This document shows, one piece after another, positions 1 to 8,743 of a stretch of 64,000 nucleotides of DNA. The stretch's first letter is position 1. Each line of letters begins with the position of its first letter. The DNA is from Phyllostachys edulis (lineage: Eukaryota > Streptophyta > Magnoliopsida > Poales > Poaceae), in assembly GCA_036346405.1 (NCBI GenBank), contig CM070563.1, positions 34,213,298 through 34,277,297 of the forward strand, written 5' to 3'. Made by a program: the position numbers and the translations under genes. Below the pieces are notes generated by a model that saw only the letters and a list, made by a program, of their open reading frames with translations, was not told the DNA's origin and searched no databases.

Positions 1-1
1 T

Positions 2-745
2 GAGTCTACACCTTGTGCCTTATGTGCAGCCTATAAGCTTGAAATTGCTCATCTTAAGGAGAAACATGCTAGAGCCATTAAGGCCAAGACTTGTGAATCA
101 TGTGTTAACTTTAGAAAAGAAAATGCTTATCTTAAGGACACATTAGAAAAATTTTCTAAAGGTAAGAAACAGTTAAACATGATTCTGGACACGTCTAAAA
201 CTCCTTATAAGAAGCAAGGTTTAGGATACAACTCTGCCTAGGACAAATCCAAGCCTGATGTCATTCAAATCTTGGAAAATGGCTTAGTTGAATTCAAAAC
301 CCAACCTGCAAAAACTGTTTTTAAATCTGCAGGGTTTGTCCAACCTTTTTTGAGTCAAAAGGTGCTTCTCCCAGTGGTACCAAATACAATTGCACCTATT
401 GCAAGAAGAGTGGACATTTGGTAGAGTTCTGTTGGCGTAGGTTGAAAAATGCTAGGAGAAATATTGCTAGAATTTCATCTAATCAACCTAGAGCTTTTAT
501 GAGACATGGTCATTTAGAAAGGAAGAAATCTGGACTAGGATTTGTTTCGCATGCTCATCATCATAAGGTTCCTAGACAGGATGCTTCTCATGTTTGTGTA
601 ACCATTGCTCATAACAGAACTTCAAATAAAATCAAGGATAGCACTTCTACTTTGCATACTACTCGCAGACGTGTGTCTCAGTACTGGGTTCCCAAGTCAT
701 GTTTAACTAACCCTAGTATTGAGACACATCGATCTATTGTGCCTT
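2..745 (+). pseudogene. Ty1/copia gag, C-terminal part, decayed
   Basis: The window opens inside a gag gene. From base 2 a reading frame runs 80 codons with a charged, probably coiled-coil stretch (KLEIAHLKEKHARAIKAK) and a GLGYNSA motif typical of SIRE/Maximus-type copia gag; it ends at a TAG near 240. The zinc knuckle at 391 lies in another frame, so there is a frameshift between about 245 and 390. The knuckle frame then runs to a TGA at 745-747, just before the protease. Gag would form the virus-like particle and bind the element RNA. The N-terminal part lies outside the window. The lineage call is inference from motifs; that this is copia gag is well supported by the pol that follows. Confidence 0.8.
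391..432 (+). other. Gag zinc knuckle CX2CX4HX4C
   Basis: Translation gives CTYCKKSGHLVEFC, an exact CX2CX4HX4C RNA-binding knuckle. It marks the nucleocapsid part of gag and fixes reading frame 1 for the downstream protease and integrase. Confidence 0.9.
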
Positions 746-747
746 GA

Positions 748-2235
748 TTTCAGGATCGCCGCGGAAGGAGGAAGAACACGTGGCTCGTCGACTCCGGCTG
801 TTCACGCCACATGGCCGAAGATTCAAGATGGTTCACTTCCTTCACGCAGTCGTCGGGTGATGACTTCATCACCTTTGGAGATGATACACAAGGGCGAATT
901 GAAGGAACGGTATCAATCAAGGTGAATGACAGATTCATCTTGAAGGAAGTCGCCCTTGTGGACAAGCTAAGGTACAACTTGCTTTCTATTTCGCAGCTTC
1001 TTGATGATGGCTACGAAACTCATTTTAAGAAAAATATTTGTCGTGTGCTTGATTCTGCCGGTGAGCTTGTTTTTGGGATTTCTAGAGTTGGTAGAATTTT
1101 TAGAGCTGATTTTTCTGAATCTCTTGCTGGATCTCTCAAATGTTTAATTGCATCTTCTTCTGATATCTGGCTTTGGCACCGACGTTTGGGGCACATTGGT
1201 TTTGATCATCTGACGCGAGTTAGCGCCCTTGATCTTATGAGAGGTTTGCCTAAACTCAAAGCTGTCAATGATGCTGTATGTGCGCCCTGTAGGCATGGCA
1301 AGCAAGTTACCGCCTCACACCCTTCATTGACTGTGGTCATGACTAACGTACCAGAACAGTTGCTTCACATGGATACTGTTGGTCCTACTAGGGTTCGGTC
1401 AGTCGGTGGCAAATGGTATATCCTTGTCATAGTTGATAATTTTTCGAGATACTCTTGGGTGTTCTTTCTTGCTTTGAAGGATGAGGCTTTTGATCATTAT
1501 CATGATCTTGTTCTCCATTTGGCTTCTGAACTTCCTGGTGCCTTGAGAGAGATCCGCAGTGACAATGGCACAGAGTTCAAAAATGCTTCTTTTGCCTCTT
1601 TTTGTGCTGAGTGCGGTATTGAGCATCAGTTCTCTTCTCCACACGTCCCTCAACAAAATGGCATTGTGGAAAGGAAGAACAGAACCTTAGTCGAGATGGC
1701 TAGGACGATGCTAGATGAGTATAGCACACCAAGGAGGTTTTGGGCCGAAGCCATTGCTACAACTTGCCATATTTCAAACCATGTCTTTTTGAGACCGTCT
1801 TTAGGCAAGACTTCTTATGAGCTTCAATTTGGCAGAAAACCCTCTATTTCTCACTTTCGAGTCTTTGGAGCAAAGTGTTTTATTCTCAAGATAGGAAACC
1901 TAGACAAATTTGAATCAAGGACTTGTGATGGTTTATTTCTGGGTTATTCTGCTCATTCGAGGGGTTTTCGGGTTTTTAATGTTGAAACTAACATTGTACA
2001 GGAGACATGCAATGTCACTTTTGATGAGACTAGCCCTGGAGGTAGATCCGATGTTTCAGGTTACTTACAGGTGACAGAGATTATTTTTGTTGAAGAAGAG
2101 GATGATCTCGATACTGCTCCTCCACCTATTGCTATTACTCTTGTCCAAGATCTAGAACCAGCCATTCTGTCGCTTCACCTCCAATTGAGATCTAACTGCA
2201 AGATCTTCATCATCGCTAGCACTCATGGAGGTTGA
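748..2235 (+). pseudogene. Ty1/copia pol: protease and integrase
   Basis: The frame opens after the 745 stop and encodes the aspartic protease motif DSGCSRHM (catalytic Asp-Ser-Gly at 790-798). Counting from the Met at 811, the GAG-pre-integrase zinc site has H123, H128, C157 and C160. The integrase core carries D188 (HMDTVGP), D251 (SDNGTEF) and E287 (GIVERKN), with the normal 35-residue D-E spacing. The copia-typical IN tail (FGRKPSISHFRVFGAKCF, then CDGLFLGYS) follows. A TGA at 2233-2235 breaks pol before RT, in the same frame. All catalytic residues are intact, so decay is by stops and shifts rather than loss of the active site. Protease-integrase-RT order is diagnostic of copia. Confidence 0.95.
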
Positions 2236-3358
2236 GGAGATGCTATCACCCCTGTGCTCCATCAAGATATTCGTAAGCAACATCCTCCAGATCAGATGAT
2301 TAGTAATCTTCATGAGCGAGTCACTCGCTCTAGGTATCATGATCCGAGTCTTTTCTCTCACTCTGCTTTTGTAGCTTCTTTTGAACCCCACGATATATCA
2401 CATGCTTTATTTGATTTTAGCTGGGTCAATGCCATGCATGAGGAGTTAGAGAATTTTGAAAGAAATAAAGTCTGGAACCTTGTAGAACCTCCTAGTGGTC
2501 ATAATGTTATAGGAACCCGTTGGGTGTTCAAAAATAAACAAAATAAGGATGGTTCTGTGATTAGAAATAAGGCTAGGTTGGTAGCTCAGGGCTTTAGCCA
2601 GGTTGAGGGGTTAGATTTTGATGAGACATTTGCTCCTGTTGCTAGACTAGAATCCATTCGTATTCTGCTTGCATTTGCTGCATCTAAAGGCTTTAGGTTG
2701 CATCAAATAGATGTTAAGAGTGCCTTTCTGAATGGTTTTATAGAGGAGGAAGTATGTTAGGCAACCCCCTGGCTTTGAGAATCCCAAGCACCCTGATCGT
2801 GTTTTCAAGCTATCCAAAGCCTTGTATGGTCTTAAGCAAGCTGCTAGAGCCTGGTATGATAGACTTAAGACCTTCTTGCTTAAGAATGATTTTGAAATGA
2901 GAAAAGTAGATAAGACTCTTTTCATTCTTAGGCATGGCAATGACTTCCTGCTTGTTCAGATTTACGTGGATGATATTATTTTCAGTGGTTCTTTTCATGC
3001 TCTTATTTCCAGTTTTTCTGAGACCATGTCCAGGGAATTTGAGATGAGTATGATGGGAGAGCTCAACTACTTTCTAGGGCTACAAATCAAGCAATGCAAG
3101 GAAGGGATTTTCATCCATCAGATGAAGTACACCAAGGATTTGCTCAAGTGGTTCGAGATGGGTGACTGCAAGACGATCGCCACTCCCATGGCGACTTCGA
3201 CTGCTTTGGATCCAGATGAGGAAAGAGAAGCCGTAGATCAATGCGAAGTATCGCATGATCGGCTCCTTCAGACTGACGGCCTTAAGACCGACATCCACTT
3301 CATGCTCGCCTCATGCGAGGTTTCACCGCCTCCGAGGACTTCACATCGCTGCCGTTAA
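2236..3358 (+). pseudogene. Ty1/copia pol: reverse transcriptase
   Basis: Frame 1 resumes with the copia RT start (WVNAMHEELENFERNKVWNLV, then GTRWVFKNK, ARLVAQGFSQ and QIDVKSAFLNG). At about 2755 the frame changes: the tract before the PPGFENP segment is two bases short, giving TAG at 2758-2760. RT continues in frame 2 with LYGLKQAARAWYDRL and the catalytic YVDD at 2963-2974, then MMGELNYFLGLQIKQ. Near 3230-3260 the similarity breaks up again. The palm motif is intact, but two lesions prevent a continuous polyprotein. Confidence 0.93.
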
Positions 3359-3903
3359 GCGCATCTTCGTATTTATACTCTACCCTACAGTATGGCATTT
3401 GGTATTCCTGCTCCTCTTCGTTGTCCATTCGGGGCTTTTCTGATTTTGATTTTACGGGCTGTCGGCTAGATAGGAAGAGTACCTCTGGCACTTGTCATTT
3501 CTTAGGCACTTCTCTTGTCTCTTAGTCTTCTAGGAAGCGGTCTTACATTGCCTGATCCTTCTTTGAAGTGTCAATATGTAGTCATTGCTAGTTGTTGTAG
3601 TCAGATTTTGTGGATGATGTCCACTCTTAAGGACTTTGGGTTAAATTTTGCTAGTGTTCCTCTTTTCTGTGATAAAACTTCTGCTATTAATATTGCTAAA
3701 AACCAGTGCAACATTCTAGGACTAAGCACATAGACATTCGCTATCACTTCCTTAGAGACCATGTAGAGAAGGGTGATATTGTGTTGCATTTTGTGGAGTC
3801 CGAGGCTCAGTTAGCTGATATCCTCACCAAGCCTTTAGACCCAACTAGGTTTGTCACCTTGAGGAGTGAGTTAGGGGTAATTTATCCATATGGGTTGGTT
3901 TAA
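3359..3903 (+). pseudogene. Ty1/copia pol: RNase H and pol C-terminus
   Basis: RNase H pieces appear in alternating frames. FDFTGCRLDRKSTSGTCHFLG (first catalytic Asp region) is in frame 1 near 3435-3510. SLKCQYVVIASCCSQILWMM and LFCDKTSAINIAKN are in frame 2 near 3560-3705. RTKHIDIRYHFLRDHVEKGDI through ADILTKPLD is back in frame 1, stopping at 3903. These are the usual copia RNase H blocks, so at least two small indels are present. The ADILTKPL motif marks the normal end of copia pol. Confidence 0.9.
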
Positions 3904-4532
3904 GGGGGAGTTGGATCTTTTCTGATCTTCTTTTGAACGTTTTGATCTTTTTAGGCTTTTTGAGTTTTTCTTGCATCTTATTGTATCATATTGCATTCAT
4001 ATGAAAAATCCAAAAAGATGCATTGTAATATAAGCTTTTGTGCTTATCTTTTAAAATTGATGAAGCTTTGCTTATTATTACTCTTTGGAGCTTTAATATT
4101 TTAATTCTTACTCAATGCCACATCTAGTTCTTTGACTTGCTAGAATTATCATGCTTTCACATGTGTAGCTAAGTCTTTGTTTAATGAGCTAGAACTCTAA
4201 AACAACTTGAACTAAAAACTGCAATTTGTGAATGTTTTAGCTAGTTGTGCAATTAGTGCTCCTTTTTGTGACATTGGCCCTGTCAAAATTGCTTTGTTAG
4301 CTCTTGAATCTAAAATTGATCATTACTTGAGCTTCTTGTTCTTCTGAGAATCTAAAACTGCTCTTGTGAAAAATTGAAAAATCAAATTTAATGATTGTCA
4401 TGTGGTTAAAATGTGCCAAACTACTCTCACGAGACTGCATGTCATAGACATGAACTTGGAGATAGTTTGATGATCCAAACGATCTCATGGGGACTGCTTG
4501 TCAAAACTGACATGAACCTCAAGATTTATCGC

Positions 4533-4693
4533 CCTGGTAGAAGCTTAGGAAGAGTTTGTGGATGGCTCCCAGTCCAGGATCTTCTTTACTAAGATATACC
4601 TTTAATCAACTTCTGGTCGAAGCTTAGGAAGAGTTTGTCGATGGCTCCTAGTCCAAGATCTTCTTCACTAAGTCAGACCATTAGTCAACTTTA
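4533..4693 (+). repeat. 80 bp tandem duplication in copia post-pol region
   Basis: Two adjacent units of about 80 bp begin at 4533 and 4613. Each starts CTGGTNGAAGCTTAGG and includes GAGTTTGT and GATGGCTCC blocks. They differ at scattered positions, so the duplication is not recent. Confidence 0.85.
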
Positions 4694-5620
4694 CTATTCA
4701 TTGCAAATGAAAAATTGTTGAAAAATGGGCGTTTGAGCTAATTTGAGCAAAATGATTCAATTCAAGACATGTTTGTCTCTTAATGTGATCTTTATTAGCT
4801 TTTTGATCTTACATTGACATTTTGACATGGTCATTATCATTTTAGGATCCCTGTTGATGAATTTGCTAAATTTGAAGCTTTGCTTAAATTGATAAAATTC
4901 ATTGCTTTACATTGAGCTTTCGAGCTTAGCTTTGATATATATGTCTTAACATGATCCTGCTAGCGCTTTTAGGCTTGATATGTTCTTATACAATATTAGA
5001 AATGCTAGCTTGTTCTTTTGAGTAATCTCCAAAGCTTCTTGCACTCAAAAATTGAAAAATACAAAAAATGAAGCCACTCCATTGCATTTCATGCATGCTC
5101 CTTCTTATGCTTTTTCCTCATTCTGCATTTGTTTTCTCTGGACGAGAGGAAGGCGTGATTCTTTGATGACTCCATTGTCAAAGGGGGAGAAGATATATCA
5201 AATGGTATAAAGGGGAGAAGATATAAAAATGTTAAAAAGGGGGCCTTTTGGAGAATTTGAAATTTTCTGAAATCTGAGGATCATAGTGAGGGGGAGTTTC
5301 TTATTTGCATTCTTATGATCTTTTTGTCATTTTTGAACTTGAATTGCAATTCTTGCAACCTCACATTGATCAAAGGTCATTTCGAACAATTATACTTTCA
5401 TATGGATCTTAAGTGAGATTTTGACTCTTTTATGGAAAATGAAGCTTTCTCGCTTTCTTTTGCCTTATCTCACTTACCTATGCTATTCTGAAGCCAACTT
5501 GGTCATTCCCTTTGCTTTCTCTTGCATTCGGACCAAGTTGTGCCTTTGTGCGAAAACGTCGAATTTTTTACTTTTCAAACCTCAAAATTTGCATTTGTTG
5601 GAAATTGCCAATGTGTTCAT

Positions 5621-5632
5621 CAAGGGGGAGAT
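5621..5632 (+). other. Polypurine tract of copia element
   Basis: CAAGGGGGAGAT lies directly before the LTR start (TGCGGATATC). It fits the primer site for plus-strand DNA synthesis. Position against the LTR edge, fixed by comparison with the solo LTR at 34040, supports the call. Confidence 0.85.
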
Positions 5633-7318
5633 TGCGGATATCATGGGGATATGCTCATGATCTTAGGATGATGTTATAATTCGCAATGTCGTTATCGGTT
5701 TGTCGAAACACGCGTTTTCGTCGAAGTTTGGATTGTCTTTGTCGAGGTTGAGCGCTTGATCGGCGTTGCGTACGGCCGACCGCCTATAATGGCGGTCAAA
5801 TCGGCCATTCAATGGTGGTCTGACCGATTTCTTGCTGATCATCGGCCAATTGGTGGCGATGAGTATTGGGTTAGGTCAAGTTCAAGTGTTTAATGGCATA
5901 TGTGTTGCATGATACATGTTTTGACTAACGTGGGTCAAGTTGTGAAGAACTTGTTCCCGGAATCGATTTCTTTGTCTATTGTTGTGTAGGTTGCTTTGAG
6001 GTCAATGACGGTCAACGGCGAGGATGATCGGGACTAAGCTTAGAGAGCTAAGGTCCAAAATGAACAGGGATGCCGGGTGAGGTCAATGGAGTCAAGCATG
6101 GCGCAAAAGGGACAAAGGTGACCGAACGGGCAGTTCGGTGCGACGGGTTGGATCAAGCGGCGCGGGGGTCGGTGCAAGTGCCATGGTGGTTTCGGTGGGA
6201 GCCAGATGGGAGAGACTTGCCGACATGATGAGAGCCATTAGATCAACCTACACGTGGCAAAGCATGAAGGTGCTTCACGAAGATGGGACTCGGTCTTTGC
6301 AAAAAGATCGAGAATGGGTATTTTGGTAATTTTACCAAATACCAGCTTGGTGACCTTTTGCCAACCCGCGGCGCAAGACGGTGCATGGAGAAGTGGATTA
6401 GGTCAAGAGGAGATGAAGACGACCTTTTAAAATACGTGCGTGTGACCCGTTAATGCTTCTAGAAGGTCTAAGCCTCCACTATAAATAGAGGATGGAGGTG
6501 GCTGCACCCCTTCAACCCTTTCATTGTTTTGAAACCTTAGTTTGCTTAGGGAGAGGATTAGTGGAGGTTAGGGTTCTAGAGAGTTGGATTTGATTTCGTG
6601 CTCATATATTGAGTGTTTGTCCTCCATTGATGGAGTGGCTGTAAACCAATACCATATCAAATCAATCCAAGGAAAGTTTCTCAAAGATGTGTCTCTTTGC
6701 TTTCCTTCTCTCTATTTGGTGATTTTGAGTGTTTCTTTGATTCACGAGTTTTTGCTTAGTTTCTTGCCATGATCTAACTTGCTGTGACATATGGGAACCC
6801 ATCTAGGATCATCTTAATCATCAATCACCCACGAGCAAGTCTTTAGATCATATTTCGTTTTTGGCTCGGTTTTGGAGCATACTTCGTTCAAACTGAAAAA
6901 GATAGAAACTTTGGCATGGATCTCTACGATCCTTGATTGGAATAGGTTCTTAATATCTTTTAGAAGGTGTGGTTCAAGTTTCGTGGAGTTTGGCCGTGTG
7001 GATTAAAAGTTAGATCGATTTGTGTTTTGAACACGGGCCGTTTTTCATCGTTTCAGGTCAAAGTGCGGTCGACCGCTCAGATCACGATCGTACCGCACTT
7101 CGGTCAGATCGTTCTTTTGCCGCCGGTTAGACCGCCCGTCGGTCTAACCGCACAATCAACGTCGGTCTGACTGCCCCTCTAGGGTTTGAGCTCCGTGCTG
7201 GTCTTTTGCTTTGGGGTTTTGGTTTGGATTCAATACAAGTCTTCCGCTGTACTTGTAAATTGATCTTCATAGCTTCTATAGCTACTGGAGTGAAATTGGT
7301 GTTGAATCCGATCAAAGT
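5633..7318 (+). mobile_element. Copia 3' LTR (SIRE/Maximus-like), 3' truncated
   Basis: The start TGCGGATATCATGGGG matches the solo LTR at 34040-36471, as does the block at about 5990-6480. A TATA box (CTATAAATAG, about 6479-6488) marks the likely promoter. Downstream of the TATA box, about 6500-7220 is unlike the solo copy. Homology returns at about 7227-7318, a stem-forming segment that lies about 60 bp short of the LTR end in the solo copy. The last bases (poly-C tract and terminal CA) are missing; the sequence runs straight into a gypsy gag gene on the other strand at about 7318. Confidence 0.85.
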
Positions 7319-7771
7319 GATAGCTTGTGCATTGGCATGAGAGATGCAGAAGTTGTCCCACCATTCAGAAGCGGAACCATTGAGCTGGTGAAAGGCGAAA
7401 AGGACCCTCTCACGATCCGTGCATTGAGCTATGTCCAGCTTCTTTCCGATGGCACAGAGCCAATCATCTGCGTCCATGGGTTCGGTACTGCTTGAGAACG
7501 TTGGAGGATGCATCCTCATAAACTCAAACATCATCACTCTGGTTGGAGGCGGAGGTGGGGGTGGAGCATGGGTTGCTGCCCGCACACTCTGAGCATTGTT
7601 GAGTGATTGGGCCAGCAGGTCAATCAGGTGGGTTTGATTGGCCATCATCTGACGCCAATCAGGTCCTTCAGTTGGAGGTGGTGGTGGTTGCTGGGTGGGG
7701 TTCTCTTGGTAATTAGCATTTGCGTTGCCTTGGCCCTTGACACTGCCACTGCCGGTACGGGTGGTCACCAT
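7319..7771 (-). pseudogene. Ty3/gypsy gag, N-terminal part, truncated
   Basis: Read on the - strand from an ATG at 7771, the protein begins MVTTRTGSGS, has proline-rich linkers, then the typical plant gypsy gag block (FMRMHPPTFSSSTEPMDADDW, LFAFHQLNGSASEWWDNF). Gypsy homology stops at ANAQAIT, where the frame enters antisense copia LTR at about 7318. The rest of gag and all of pol are missing. A second gag of the same family lies at 33341-33877. The gene sits downstream of orf0 and the PBS in the same direction, as expected for the 5' half of one element. Confidence 0.9.
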
Positions 7772-7949
7772 CTGCTAGATCTTTCAACGACTTAGAAGAG
7801 AGATAGAAAGAAAGATGGCTCTAAGGGGGATAAATCTAAATAGCCAAAGAACACACAAGCACAAGACAAAGAACCAAAATTTTCAAAATAGTTCCTTTTA
7901 TTAATTTATTTTATTCTTTGATCATGGCTACCACAAAGATATTGATAGC

Positions 7950-8516
7950 TCATAATCCGCATCTAACAATTACACTATGGAAACAACTATGGGGTAATAG
8001 GGGTATAATCTGGAACAGTAGAGCTACCCTCGCTTGCCTTGTAGCGAGCCGCTCTTTTCTACTGACTTCAAATTTTTCCTCTGCATCTTCAAATTTTCTT
8101 CGCATCTTGCAGTCATCCCGAAGCGGCACGCAGTCCTCTAGAGTGTTCCCGTAGGCATAGTCCATTGCCTTATCCAGATCCACCTGGTGCGTAAGCTCGG
8201 GAGAGTCTTCGTCCTCAGTTGAGCGAAAGGTACTGACAAGCTGGATCGAGACATGCATCGGGTAGTAATGGAACCCGGTGTCCTGGAAGCGATTGTTATA
8301 AATGTAGCGTAGACGACGGACTGCTTCTCTCGCCGCGTCTTGAATGCCTTCAGCGAAGGTGTCGTGCCTGAATGGAGCGTCAAAGATGTGGAAGTCCGTA
8401 TTTGGCTGTAGATTGGCGTAGAGGATCACTTCAACTCTCCAGCGATATTGGTTTCCCACTTCATACTTGTAGCCTTGGTAGGTTGGCCTTTCGTTGTAGT
8501 CCAGGTATTGCATCAT
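7950..8516 (-). CDS. orf0-like accessory ORF upstream of gypsy gag
   Basis: A 188-codon frame lies between the PBS (8728) and gag (7771) in the same direction. It starts MMQYLDYNERPTYQGYKYEV and continues EGIQDAAREAVRRLRYIYNN, then MRRKFEDAEEKFEVSRKERLA, a likely short coiled coil. I see no catalytic motif, signal peptide or membrane segment. Rice RIRE3/RIRE8-type gypsy elements are known to carry an extra ORF (orf0) in this position, and related proteins occur widely in grass genomes; the match to that family is from memory. Function is unknown. The frame is open while the rest of the element is truncated. About 180 bp of AT-rich spacer without features separates it from gag. Confidence 0.65.
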   Translation of the reverse strand: MMQYLDYNERPTYQGYKYEVGNQYRWRVEVILYANLQPNTDFHIFDAPFRHDTFAEGIQDAAREAVRRLRYIYNNRFQDTGFHYYPMHVSIQLVSTFRSTEDEDSPELTHQVDLDKAMDYAYGNTLEDCVPLRDDCKMRRKFEDAEEKFEVSRKERLATRQARVALLFQIIPLLPHSCFHSVIVRCGL

Positions 8517-8727
8517 CTTCCAAAGGATCGTAGCCCAATGTCCTGCGAAAATTCCGTGGGAGGTAGCGGTCAGTCTTTCAGCAATCTACAGTTTTGAGGA
8601 ATAGATGAGTTAGTAACCATTTTAAAGAGAAGGGTTGAGAGAGGACTCTGGTAAGACTCAAAATAGTTTTAGTTTTTGAAAGTAAGTCCTTAAGGTAATT
8701 CTAAGGCCACGACCTACAGTCGATATG

Positions 8728-8739
8728 GCTCTGATACCA
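8728..8739 (-). other. Primer binding site (initiator tRNA-Met type)
   Basis: On the - strand the sequence reads TGGTATCAGAGC, the standard plant PBS complementary to the 3' end of initiator tRNA-Met. It lies four bases inside the LTR edge and proves that 8744-11903 is a 5' LTR read on the - strand. Confidence 0.95.
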
Positions 8740-8743
8740 CTTT

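Larger units (their letters stand above)
3904..5632 (+). mobile_element. Post-pol region of the copia element, no convincing ORF
   Basis: About 1.7 kb separates the pol stop from the LTR. SIRE/Maximus elements often have a long region here, sometimes with an env-like ORF; I see none that can be supported. It is AT-rich and holds several purine runs that resemble polypurine tracts (AAGGGGGAG near 3903, 5182 and 5621, with GAGGGGGAG near 5289) and an 80 bp tandem duplication at 4533-4693. The last purine run borders the LTR. Confidence 0.7.

Noticed and set aside
1..3903. Endogenous pararetrovirus or retrovirus
   Set aside because: Domain order protease-integrase-RT-RNase H, PPT and LTR identify a copia retrotransposon; no movement protein, coat protein or envelope was seen.
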